Positions 43,876 through 52,839 of a DNA stretch of 64,000 nucleotides are shown one piece after another. The stretch comes from Sabellastarte sp. h YS-2021 (taxonomy: Eukaryota > Annelida > Polychaeta > Sabellida > Sabellidae), in assembly GCA_964017235.1 (NCBI GenBank), contig OZ024938.1, positions 7,927,454-7,991,453 of the forward strand, in the 5' to 3' direction. The translations under genes were made by a program, and so were the position numbers. Under the pieces are notes generated by a model. It was not told the DNA's origin, ran no database searches, and worked only from the letters and a program-made list of their open reading frames with translations. Within the stretch, counting starts at the first letter, position 1; each line of letters opens with the position of its first letter.

Positions 43876-43970
43876 GCAATTGTCCATTGGATAGGATGTA
43901 TTAACGCAATAAAATTGCAAATTTAATAAGTAAATTAAATTTTTATAAGTTAATACCCTATCCAATGGAC
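43876..43970 (+). repeat. E1 internal complementary region
   Basis: GGATAGGATGTATTAACGCA then ATAAAA is the reverse complement of the left terminus. TTGCAAATTTAATAAGTAAA and onward to ACCCTATCC is the reverse complement of the right terminus. It thus mirrors the circle junction. Confidence 0.92.
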
Positions 43971-44031
43971 AGGCAAGGCCCACCCAACCGGCCCCGCTAT
44001 CAGCTTACTAGGGGTCTTACTAGGATTAGAC

Positions 44032-44203
44032 ACGAAAAAGATGCTATGACGTCAAGAGGTAAACAGGAAATGAAGTACGATGCGCCACCTGGCGAATGCA
44101 CACTCTGTGACCGGTCCTGCCGGTAGCATATACAGGACGTCTTTTTCTGGCGTTTGGCGGGACCGGTCGCGCCGACCGGTAAAGCAATTGTCCATTGGAT
44201 AGG
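44032..44203 (-). repeat. E1 right inverted terminal repeat (172 bp)
   Basis: Reverse complement of 37928-38099 with no mismatch seen. Beyond it the unique right end runs to 44245. Confidence 0.92.
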
Positions 44204-44245
44204 GTATTAACTTATAAAAATTTAATTTACTTATTAAATTTGCAA

Positions 44246-44758
44246 TTTTCTATCATTGTCAAAAATGGCTTTTTTTCATGTTCTGTACGTGTACTTCGAA
44301 GTTCTAAACTTCGAGGCAACGGAAAAGATTATTTGATCCACTTGGCTTGCCATACACATTGCAACGGGTAACTCTATTGCTACTAGGGATAGGGGCCCAG
44401 TATCTCAGAAGGATTTCAAACTTACAATGGCATAAGCCAAAAATGAACAGCAAAAAAGGACCAAGAACTTCTTAAATTACCTGTTAATTACACTTGAAAC
44501 TTAATGTACACTCTAAAGTGATTTCCAAATTACAAAAGCAAGGACCAAATATGAACTTGGCGGCTTCTTAATAATCATTGTCATTTTCAGTTGAAGCAAG
44601 GGCTAGGTCGAAAGTGCTGGGTTTTTGTATCGACACCAATTTTTCAAAAATGCTGTAACAAAACATTATAACTTGATGGTCAGCACATAAAATGGTTGGA
44701 TAACTTAAAACGCAAGAAAATGATATTAAATCTGTTAAAATAGCACTGAAGATGCCTG
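44246..44758. other. Intergenic, nothing recognised
   Basis: AT-rich DNA between E1 and the TIR element. No credible coding frame. Confidence 0.45.
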
Positions 44759-46007
44759 TACCCCGCAGCCCGTGGGAAAGAGTTTTCGACACAACGAGAT
44801 ATAGAGGAAGGGCAACTGCGGTACAAAGATCAGGAGACTTTCGCGATGTCAGTTATGTAAAGGTCCAAATAATGTTAGTACAGCAAAGAATGCTTTAAGG
44901 AGAAAAAGTCTATAAATTATTTATTAATTGAAGTATAGGTACCAATAGATATAGAAGAATTAAGTAAAAGTACATATATTAATCAGTTACTGCAATCCAT
45001 ATATCTTTGTCAATAGAAAAATAATAGAAAAATGTCTCAATTATGGCAGATAAACATACTTTCACAGAGCCAAAGATCACACCCTGACTTAGCATACCTA
45101 CACACCCCAACCAATCATCCAAAAATCAACATGCTACACCTTACAGTTTCTGAGATATGGCCCACAGGCCCTGACAAGATTTTAAAGTCAAGGTCACTAT
45201 AACAAGGTAAAATCAAGGCCGTTGCTCACCTACACCCTCTAACCAATGTCCCTAAGAAACGTCAACTTCTTACACCTTGCGGTTTCTTTTCTGAGATATA
45301 GCCTGGACAAGATTTGTAGGTTTTTAGGTCACTACAGCAAGATCTCAAGGTCACACCATGACACTGCACACCCAAACTCCTAACTAATGTCCATACCAAA
45401 GTATTAAAAAGTATCCCTACACCTAGCAGTTACTGAGATATAGCCTGGACATGATTTTAAAGTTCAAGGTCACTACACCAAGGTCAAAGGTCACATCATG
45501 ACATTGCACACCTACACTCCCTAACCAATGTCCCTACCATGTATCAACTTGTTACACCTTATGGTTTCTGAGATGCAACAGTTGTATCTCAATTGCAGCA
45601 ATCCATTATCTTTGTGATAGAAGAAAACTTCTTAAACATGGCAGTAGAAACATTCTGGCTGAACCAAGGTCAAAGGTTACTTCAAAGTCACACCATGAAG
45701 TTGTACACTTGCACCACATAACCAGTGCCCCTACCAAGTATCAATTTTCTACACCTTGCAGTTTCTGAGATAGAGCCCAGACAAAATTTTAAAGGTTAAG
45801 GCCACTACAGCATGGTCAAAGGTCGAATCAAGGTCAAGGAATGACGTTGCACAACTACATCTCCTAACTGATGTCCCAACCAAGTTTCAACTTCCTATAC
45901 CTTACGGTTTCTGAGATACAGTCCAGACAAACTTTTTCTGGCTGCCTGCCCACCTGGAATCCATGGGTGAAAACAATACCAGCACAGCCCTTAATGGCTG
46001 TGGGGTA
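44759..46007 (-). mobile_element. TIR element with internal ~147-bp tandem repeats, copy B (inverted)
   Basis: On the minus strand it starts TACCCCACAGCC (46007) and ends GGCTGCGGGGTA (44759). Both ends and the subterminal sequences (AGGGCTGTGCTGGTATTG, GACCTTTACATAACTGACA) match copy A at 15141-16242. The interior has about six degenerate units with TTTCTGAGATATAGCC and CAAGGTCAAAGGTCA-type words. No protein is encoded. Confidence 0.7.
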
Positions 46008-46675
46008 AAAAGAAAACCTTCTGTCTTGCAATTTTCTTTTTCTTGGAATCCTGGTATGGGAACGGATTTGCATTGGCCGCTTCCATATCTACACATTATA
46101 CTATATTGTGTATGCCATAATATGCCATTTCCCTTCACTGTACTTTACACAATCATTATATTTCTTTAAATTGGAAGTTTTAACCTATAAAAGGTGTGAA
46201 TATTAAGTCGTTTGTGTGAACACTATCTTAAAACATCGATATGAGACCCTTTTTTCATGCAAATCAGATTTATTTAATCAGAATATGCTAATTAAAACAA
46301 AAGCAACTTACAATTTTCACATGAAATACAACTTGTTGCTTCTTAATCAGAGCAAACAAAGATTTTACATGCACTCAAAAATTTCCTGTCCTAATCTGGC
46401 ACAAAGGTAATCACATTTTTCTGTTGTGAAAGACAATACTCCTGCACATTACCAACTAGAAATAGGCCGCCCTGTTGATAGTAGATGCGAATAGAAACAG
46501 GATAGCATAGAAGAACACACATTATCATGTGTAATGTCCACCCATGAACCTTTTGCCCAAATTGTACAGTAGTCTTACAAGACCCTGTTTCATTTGTAAA
46601 ATATATCAATGATGCTTAAATATTTGATAGTGTAGATGTAATTTATTTCAGCTTCATGCCTTTTTGCATTGGTTG
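46008..46675. other. Intergenic, nothing recognised
   Basis: AT-rich sequence leading into the 169-bp satellite. No gene seen. Confidence 0.45.
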
Positions 46676-48585
46676 GGTTGAAAATTTTGACGAAATCACT
46701 CTATCTTGCACGGTTAAGAAGATAGAAGCCAATTCCTGTTTTTCTATTTTTGGCAAAAATTTGAAAATTCAAAATGGCCGCCATTATTGGGAAAAGGGAA
46801 ATTTTTTTGAAAATTGCCAAGAGTACATTTCTTAGATACCCTATGGGTCGAAAATTTCAACAAAATAACTCTATTTTGCACGGTTAAGGCCAGTTTGTGT
46901 TTTTCCATTTTGGGCAAAAATTCGAAAATTCAAAATGGCTGCCATTTTTGGGGAGGGGAAAATTTTTTGAAAATTGCAAAGATTACATTCCTTAGATACC
47001 CTGTGGGTTGAAAATTTCGACGAAATCGCTCTATCTCGCATGGTTAAGGAGATAGAAGCAAATTTGTGTTTTGCCATTTTTGGCAAAAATTTGAAAATTC
47101 AAAATGGCCGCCATTTTAGGGGAGGGGAAAATTTTTTAGAAATTACCAAGAGTACAATGTTCAGATACCCTGTGGGTCGAAAATTTTGACGAAATCACTC
47201 TATCTGGCACGGTTAAGGAGATAGAAGCAAATTTGTGTTTTGCCATTTTTGGCAAAAATTCGAAAATTCAAAATGGCCGCCATTTTTGGGGAGGGGAAAA
47301 TTTTTGGAAAATTGCAAAGATTGCATTCCTTAGATACCCTGTGGGTCGAAAATTTCGACGAAATCGCTCTATCTCGCACGGTTAAGGAGATAGAAGCAAA
47401 TTTGTGTTTTGCAATTTTTGGCAAAAATTCGAAAATTCAAAATGGCCGCCATTTTTGGGGAGGGGAAAATTTTTTGAAAATTGCAAAGATTACATTCCTT
47501 AGATACCCTGTGGGTCGAAAATTTCGACGAAATCGCTCTATCTCGCACGGTTAAGGAGATAGAAGCAAATTTGTGTTTTGCCATTTTTGGCAAAAATTCG
47601 AAAATTCAAAATGGCCGCCATTTTTGGGGAGGGGAAAATTTTTGGAAAATTGCAAAGATTGCATTCCTTAGATCCCCTGTGGATCGAAAATTTTGCCGAA
47701 ATCGCTCTATCTCGCACGGTTAAGGAGATAGAAGCAAATTTGTGTTTTGCCATTTTTGGCAAAAATTCGAAAATTCAAAATGGCCGCCATTTTTGGGGAG
47801 GGGAAATTTTTTTGAAAATTGCTAATATTACATTCCTTAGATACCCTGTGGGTCGAAAATTTCGACGAAATCGCTCTATCTCGCACGGTTAAGGAGATAG
47901 AAGCAAATTTGTGTTTTGCCATTTTTGGCAAAAATTCGAAAATTCAAAATGGCCGCCATTTTTGGGGAGGGGAAATTTTTTTGAAAATTGCTAATATTAC
48001 ATTCCTTAGATACCCTGTGGGTCGAAAATTTCGACGAAATCGCTCTATCTCGCACGGTTAAGGAGATAGAAGCAAATTTGTGTTTTGCCATTTTTGGCAA
48101 AAATTCGAAAATTCAAAATGGCCGCCATTTTTGGGGAGGGGAAAATTTTTGGAAAATTGCAAAGATTGCATTCCTTAGATACCCTGTGGGTCGAAAATTT
48201 CGACGAAATCGCTCTATCTCGCACGGTTAAGGAGATAGAAGCAAATTTGTGTTTTGCCATTTTTGGCAAAAATTCGAAAATTCAAAATGGCCGCCATTTT
48301 TGGGGAGGGGAAAATTTTTTGAAAATTGCAAATATTACATTCCTTAGATACCCTGTGGGTCGAAAATTTCGACGAAATCGCTCTATCTCGCACGGTTAAG
48401 GAGATAGAAGCAAATTTGTGTTTTGCCATTTTTGGCAAAAATTCGAAAATTCAAAATGGCCGCCATTTTTGGGGAGGGGAAAATATTTTGAAAATTGCAA
48501 AGATTGCATTCCTTAGATACCCTGTGGGTCGAAAATTTCGACGAAATCGCTCTATCTCGCACGGTTAAGGAGATAGAAGCAAATT
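46676..48585. repeat. 169-bp satellite, left arm (about 11 units)
   Basis: Unit landmarks: CTATCTCGCACGGTTAAGGA (with GATAG it forms a 7-bp stem), TTTTGCCATTTTTGGCAAAA (perfect inverted repeat), AAAATGGCCGCCATTTTTGG, GGGGAGGGGAAAATTTTT and CCTTAGATACCCTGTGGGTC. The first three or four units are diverged and one is shortened; later ones are nearly identical. 169 is not a multiple of three and both strands show equal open frames, so the array is not coding. It is interrupted at 48585 by E2. Confidence 0.95.
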
Positions 48586-48622
48586 GGAAAATTTAATGGT
48601 TAAATTAAATTTTTATTAGTTA

Positions 48623-48806
48623 ATATCTTACCTAGTGGACCAGTGCATTTGTCCGGCGCGCAGCCGGTCCCGCCAAACGTTAGACAAAAACGTCCTGAGC
48701 TGGGCTCTGACCGGGACCGGTAGTGTACTCCTCATTCGCCAGGTGTCGTGACTGCACCCAGCTCCCCTACTGCGCGTGCGCGCGCATGCGCACTTCCTCT
48801 TTTTGT
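48623..48806 (+). repeat. E2 inverted terminal repeat, low-coordinate copy (184 bp)
   Basis: ATATCTTACCTAGTGGACCA through GCGCACTTCCTCTTTTTGT. Perfect reverse complement of 54718-54901 by eye, both 184 bp. Contains an alternating GCGCGTGCGCGCGCATGCGC stretch, which is Z-DNA prone. Confidence 0.92.
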
Positions 48807-48865
48807 GGCCTACCTAAGAATGTCCCCCTTTGAGCTATTGCGGGGCAGGTAGGGTGGGACTCTCT

Positions 48866-48963
48866 TGGTCCACTAGGTAAGATATTAACTAATAAAAATT
48901 TAATTTAACCATTAAATTTTCCATTTTATTGCGTTAATATATCTTACCTAGTGGACCAGTGCA
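48866..48963 (-). repeat. E2 internal complementary region
   Basis: One half complements the 48586 terminus (GATATTAACTAATAAAAATT and onward to AAATTTTCC). The other complements the 54917 terminus (ATTTTATTGCGTTAATATAT). Mirrors the circle junction. Confidence 0.92.
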
Positions 48964-49214
48964 GAATAACTACCCAGTGGTTGGCGGGTAGCTATGGGCA
49001 AAGGGGAGACTGAGACTCTAAGATCTACATATACACTCCGTAAATCCAGAGGAAATCACCCGGGAAGGGTTTCTAACTACCCTGGATAGGTACAGTCTCT
49101 CTCCCCCCCCCCCCTTTGTTTTGTAACTGACGAGTTCCCGAGGAAGTGAAGAAGGGGAATTGAAGATTAAGATGGTCCCCCATCTTCTTGCAACGCAAGA
49201 CAGACTGCAGGGAC

Positions 49215-49215
<1 letters not shown>

Positions 49216-49261
<46 letters not shown>
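49216..49261 (-). repeat. E2 internal A tract (46 A on the element strand)
   Basis: Lies 57 bases beyond the YR stop on the element strand and is followed by a 12-G run (plus-strand C run 49103-49114). The same arrangement occurs in E1. Confidence 0.85.
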
Positions 49262-49262
<1 letters not shown>

Positions 49263-49318
49263 TACATGTATGAATACATATATACACCACTATACACTAT
49301 ATACAAGGGAGCCTCTGC

Positions 49319-52300
49319 TTAGTCCCTAATTTGTTGGGCAGCTACCACAGGACCCAAATGGTACACATCCGAGTCTGCCCAAGCCAAGTCCTTCAAGTAA
49401 AATTGGGTGAAGGTGTTATGAGATTTCCAGTGACAGGCTGCCAAAATCTGGTCTAAGGGAACACCCCCCTGAAAGGCTTTGGACGCCGCGAACGCGCGAA
49501 CGTCATGAGCCCGAACCTGATGCAACTGTTGAGCCTGTTGGTCTGACATCTGGTAACAAAGGACTATGGTTTGTTTGATCCAGGAGGAAACGGTAGCAGG
49601 GACAATATCCTTCTGGAAGCTCTTCCTAAAGGAAACAAACACCAATTCCTTGCCTGAACGGAGATCTTTGGTTTTGTCCAAGTAATAACGGAGTGCCCGG
49701 ACCGGGCACAGACTCCTATCCTCCTTGAGGGATTTGTCCAATGAAGGAGCCAAGGCTGGAATGATAACAGGGGCCACGCAAGCGGGACCCTCTTTAGCCA
49801 GGTGGTTCTTAGAGATGAAACTAGGAGAAGGCGATAACGAAACATTTGACCAATCCTCTTGGTGCCTAATGTTCCTGTGGACCCAAGCATGAATTTCACT
49901 CCTCCGTTTCCCAGAGCCCAAGGCTAGAAGGAAGACAGTCTTAAAGGTGAGGAACTTCAGCGAAGCCTTCCTGAGAGGTTCAAAAGGAGGTTGTGTAAGT
50001 TGGTGAAGGACCAAAGACAAATTCCACGTAGGAACCCCACGCCTGCCTTTTGGTTTGTCCCTATGAAAACTGTCCAACAACCTGGACAAGTTTTCATCCT
50101 TGCTGATGTTAATTCTGGAATTCCCCACTTTGTCGGCTATGGCAGTCCTATAGCCTTCTATGGTACTAGGTTGAAGATGTTTCTCCTGAAAAAGGGAAAG
50201 GAGAAAATCCGCAATTTGCTCTATAGAGGGAGTCCTGAAGTCCACCTGATTCTTTTCACACCATCTGACAAAAACGGACCACTTTGATTCATAAATGGCT
50301 CTGGTAGAGCGTCTTTGAGGAGCCTCAATTCTTGTTGCCACTTCTGCCGAGAACCCGGCCTGCTGGATGGCAGAGGCTCTAGGAGCCACGCATGAAGGTT
50401 CAGATTGGGCAGGTCCCGGTGAGGACACTGATTGAACGGTTGAGTGATCAATTTCGACACCTGAGGGAGCAGGAGAGGAATTTGAGCTGACATGTTGACC
50501 AGGTCCCAAAACCAAGGCATGTTGGGCCAACCTGGTGCTATCAGAATGAGACGACGGAATCCGTGGTCCAAGAGTTTCGTTACCACCTGATGAAGAAGGG
50601 CCGTTGGTGGAAAGGCATAAGCGTCCAGGTCCTCCCAAGGGAGACTTAAGGCGTCCACTCCCCACGCTGATTGGTCTGGAACCGGGGATACAAACCGGGG
50701 AAGTTTGTGATTGAACCGGGTGGCAAACAGGTCCACAGACGGGCGGTGCCAACGCCGGCATATTTGAGCAAACACCTCCGGGAGGAGGGACCATTCTGTT
50801 TGGATCACCTGATTGAGTCGGGACAGCTTGTCGGCTATGACGTTCAGGTGACCCGGAATATGCCTGGCCCTCAAGACAATCTGCCTTTGATTGCACCAAA
50901 GCATCAGTCTCCAAAGGAGGGCACAGAGTGAGCCTGATTTCATACCCCCTTCCTTGTTGATGTAAGAGACCACAGTGGTGTTGTCTGTACAAACAAGAAC
51001 TATCTGGTTGCAACATAACTGCTCGAACCGTTTTAAGGCTAGCAGGACCGCCTTGAGTTCCAACAAATTTATGTGCAAGGCGCTTTCTGACTCCAACCAA
51101 ACTCCTTTTGCCATGTAATCGCCTAAGTGAGCGCCCCAACCTTCGTTTGAGGCGTCTGTAAACAGTTGAAGGGCGTGTCGAAGAGGGTGTAAGGGTTGAC
51201 CGGATAGCACCTTGGCCGGGTCCAACCACCACCTTAGATGTACATGGAGAGATGAAGGAATTGGGATGACCTTTTCCAGCGATTCCGGGGCATGCCAATG
51301 CTTTTTTAGGTGCCACTGAATGGGCCTCATATGCAGTCGCCCCGACACTACTTGTTTTTCTGTTGCTGTCAGAAGGCCGATTAAAGACATGAACTGCCTG
51401 ACTGTGCAACATTCCAGTCCCAGGAGAAGGTTGAGTTTCTGAGATAGACTCCTCCACCTGTCCTGAGTTGGTTTGACTAACCCCTGAGATAGGTCGAAAT
51501 GATAACCTACGAAGTCGAAGGTTTGTTGGGGAACTAGGTCTGACTTGTCCATGTTGACTACCCACCCTAGCGAGCGGCAAAGGTCCAAAAGGATCTGGGT
51601 ATGACGTAGGCAAATTTCCCGGCATGGGGCTCTCAGTAACCAATCGTCTAGGTATTGGTGGATTCGAATACCCCTCGATTGAGCCATGAGTTTTACCTCC
51701 TTGACCACCTTTGTGAACTCCAACGGAGCCGTCGACAGGCCAAAGGGAAGTGCTGTGAACTGAAAAGTCTGACCTTTTAAGTGGAACCGGAGATATTTTC
51801 GCGACCTGTGGTTTATGGGAATGTGAAAATAAGCATCGCTGAAATCCAGCGACGAGACCCACTCCCCCTGTTGCAGGGAGAGTCTGATGGTCTCCGGAGT
51901 TTCCATCTTGAACGTTGCTGGGGCAAGGTAAAGGTTCAGTTGGCTTAGATCTAGGATGGGCCTCCATTTCCCGTTGGGTTTTGGCACCAGGAACAACCGG
52001 TTGTAGAAACCCAGAGATGACTGAACGGTCACCTTTTCGATAGTCTGTTTTTGACCTAGGGAATGCAATGCCTCGTTCAGACTTTTGTTTCGAGAGGGAT
52101 TTGATGAACCACTGATAATCACAGGAAATCTTGCCAGAGGTGGTCTCTCCTTGAAGGGTAGTTGATACCCTTCCCTGAGGATGGAGACTACTCTTGGATT
52201 TGAACCCAGGGAGAGCCAAACCTGCCAAAACAGTTGCAGACGGCCTCCCACAGGTGGATCTTTTGCAACACATGGGGCATTTGTTACATTTGGGGCAAAA

Positions 52301-52525
52301 AGACACTGATTTACAGACAAAGCACTGTTCACAGATTTTATTCCTATTTGAGAATGAGAGGGTCTTACGTTTTTCTTTTGTAACAGCCCTTTTACAAAAG
52401 GTACAGGAGGAACAACATGCAAATTTACAGTCTCTTGAAAAGTCTCTTTGTTTGCTGATGACACTAGATTGAGATCCCCTAAACTTGAACTTAACACAAC
52501 TGGGGGACTCAGAAGATATTGATTG
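49319..52525 (-). CDS. E2 Cys-rich region plus tyrosine recombinase (frame of gag, after the TGA)
   Basis: Open for 1068 codons from the codon after the Gag TGA. The Cys-rich segment reads SRDCKFACCSSCTFCKRAV, KICEQCFVCKSVSFCPKC and NKCPMCCKRSTCG, aligning position by position with E1. The middle part overlaps RT/RNase H. The recombinase begins near 50330 with QRRSTRAIYESKWSVFVRWC. Catalytic residues: Arg in GSGKRRSEIHAW, His-x2-Arg in RAHDVRAFAASKAF, and Tyr in HNTFTQFYLKDLAW. It ends HLGPVVAAQQIRD. No ATG occurs in this frame between the TGA and the KCPMCC Met. Role: integration of the circular DNA form. Readthrough expression is inferred. Confidence 0.86.
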   Translation of the reverse strand, partial: QSISSESPSCVKFKFRGSQSSVISKQRDFSRDCKFACCSSCTFCKRAVTKEKRKTLSFSNRNKICEQCFVCKSVSFCPKCNKCPMCCKRSTCGRPSATVLAGLALPGFKSKSSLHPQGRVSTTLQGETTSGKISCDYQWFIKSLSKQKSERGIAFPRSKTDYRKGDRSVISGFLQPVVPGAKTQREMEAHPRSKPTEPLPCPSNVQDGNSGDHQTLPATGGVGLVAGFQRCLFSHSHKPQVAKISPVPLKRSDFSVHSTSLWPVDGSVGVHKGGQGGKTHGSIEGYSNPPIPRRLVTESPMPGNLPTSYPDPFGPLPLARVGSQHGQVRPSSPTNLRLRRLSFRPISGVSQTNSGQVEESISETQPSPGTGMLHSQAVHVFNRPSDSNRKTSSVGATAYEAHSVAPKKALACPGIAGKGHPNSFISPCTSKVVVGPGQGAIRSTLTPSSTRPSTVYRRLKRRLGRSLRRLHGKRSLVGVRKRLAHKFVGTQGGPASLKTVRAVMLQPDSSCLYRQHHCGLLHQQGRGYEIRLTLCPPLETDALVQSKADCLEGQAYSGSPERHSRQAVPTQSGDPNRMVPPPGGVCSNMPALAPPVCGPVCHPVQSQTSPVCIPGSRPISVGSGRLKSPLGGPGRLCLSTNGPSSSGGNETLGPRIPSSHSDSTRLAQHALVLGPGQHVSSNSSPAPSGVEIDHSTVQSVSSPGPAQSEPSCVAPRASAIQQAGFSAEVATRIEAPQRRSTRAIYESKWSVFVRWCEKNQVDFRTPSIEQIADFLLSLFQEKHLQPSTIEGYRTAIADKVGNSRINISKDENLSRLLDSFHRDKPKGRRGVPTWNLSLVLHQLTQPPFEPLRKASLKFLTFKTVFLLALGSGKRRSEIHAWVHRNIRHQEDWSNVSLSPSPSFISKNHLAKEGPACVAPVIIPALAPSLDKSLKEDRSLCPVRALRYYLDKTKDLRSGKELVFVSFRKSFQKDIVPATVSSWIKQTIVLCYQMSDQQAQQLHQVRAHDVRAFAASKAFQGGVPLDQILAACHWKSHNTFTQFYLKDLAWADSDVYHLGPVVAAQQIRD

Positions 52526-52839
52526 TCATTTATACGGTTTTGCACCACGGGCAGGCTTGGAGTAGTAAGCAGAACCAGATCCACCTCTACCACGACCTCT
52601 GCCCCGGCCTCTGCCTGAGAATTGCCTCCAAGGTTGTTGATTTTGGGAAGAGGAGAAGCCGGATTGACGACTCTCTTTCTTTTCATATGGTTGATACCGG
52701 AATTGGTGCTTCTTTGAGTGCTGATATGTGCCCGGGCCGGGACCAGTAGCACTCTTGTTTGAATCATATTTTTGAATATCCTGCTCCGCCACTGCCAGAA
52801 CATCATCCGGGAATAACCCGTAAGTGAACAGGGGAGCAT
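50221..52839 (-). CDS. pol: E2 Pol: reverse transcriptase, RNase H and methyltransferase-like domain
   Basis: The frame is +1 relative to gag, overlapping its last ~314 bases. No in-frame ATG lies between the gag stop and the RT core, so it is probably made as a Gag-Pol fusion by a frame change inside the overlap. RT: GFYNRLFLVPKPNGKWRPIL, SSLDFSDAYFHIPI, LPFGLSTAPLEFT and catalytic YLDDW. RNase H: FTDASNEGWGAH, LELKAV, TDNTT, ADKLSR. Methyltransferase-like tail: VDLFATRFNHKLP, YAFPP and IAPGWPNMPWFWDLV. The domain order equals E1; all key residues are present and no stop interrupts it. Confidence 0.9.
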   Translation of the reverse strand: MLPCSLTGYSRMMFWQWRSRIFKNMIQTRVLLVPARAHISTQRSTNSGINHMKRKRVVNPASPLPKINNLGGNSQAEAGAEVVVEVDLVLLTTPSLPVVQNRINDNQYLLSPPVVLSSSLGDLNLVSSANKETFQETVNLHVVPPVPFVKGLLQKKNVRPSHSQIGIKSVNSALSVNQCLFAPNVTNAPCVAKDPPVGGRLQLFWQVWLSLGSNPRVVSILREGYQLPFKERPPLARFPVIISGSSNPSRNKSLNEALHSLGQKQTIEKVTVQSSLGFYNRLFLVPKPNGKWRPILDLSQLNLYLAPATFKMETPETIRLSLQQGEWVSSLDFSDAYFHIPINHRSRKYLRFHLKGQTFQFTALPFGLSTAPLEFTKVVKEVKLMAQSRGIRIHQYLDDWLLRAPCREICLRHTQILLDLCRSLGWVVNMDKSDLVPQQTFDFVGYHFDLSQGLVKPTQDRWRSLSQKLNLLLGLECCTVRQFMSLIGLLTATEKQVVSGRLHMRPIQWHLKKHWHAPESLEKVIPIPSSLHVHLRWWLDPAKVLSGQPLHPLRHALQLFTDASNEGWGAHLGDYMAKGVWLESESALHINLLELKAVLLALKRFEQLCCNQIVLVCTDNTTVVSYINKEGGMKSGSLCALLWRLMLWCNQRQIVLRARHIPGHLNVIADKLSRLNQVIQTEWSLLPEVFAQICRRWHRPSVDLFATRFNHKLPRFVSPVPDQSAWGVDALSLPWEDLDAYAFPPTALLHQVVTKLLDHGFRRLILIAPGWPNMPWFWDLVNMSAQIPLLLPQVSKLITQPFNQCPHRDLPNLNLHAWLLEPLPSSRPGSRQKWQQELRLLKDALPEPFMNQSGPFLSDGVKRIRWTSGLPL
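52517..52528 (-). promoter_or_regulatory. E2 candidate stop-readthrough site (AAA TGA CAATCA)
   Basis: Gag ends PYK, then TGA, then CAATCA, again matching CARYYA and identical to the E1 site. The downstream frame stays open to the end of the recombinase. Functional use is inferred from conservation between two diverged elements. Confidence 0.5.

Larger units (their letters stand above)
37909..44245 (+). mobile_element. E1: apparently intact DIRS-type YR retrotransposon (6337 bp)
   Basis: The left end TTTTATTGCGTTAATACATC and the right end ...TTACTTATTAAATTTGCAA are both mirrored in the internal complementary region (43876-43970). Order: 172-bp inverted repeat, gag, overlapping pol (RT-RNase H-MT) and YR frames, A tract, G run, internal complementary region, inverted repeat. 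No stop or frameshift interrupts the three frames apart from the conserved Gag TGA. The flanks ...ACATACACA and TTTTCTATC show no duplication. Confidence 0.93.

Noticed and set aside
37909..44245. Interpretation of E1 (and E2) as LTR retrotransposons or endogenous retroviruses
   Set aside because: The terminal repeats are inverted, not direct, there is a tyrosine recombinase in place of a DDE integrase, no target duplication, and an internal complementary region. This is DIRS architecture.
49018..49306. Poly-Lys open frames on the minus strand
   Set aside because: Produced by the 46-base A tract of E2; no protein character.
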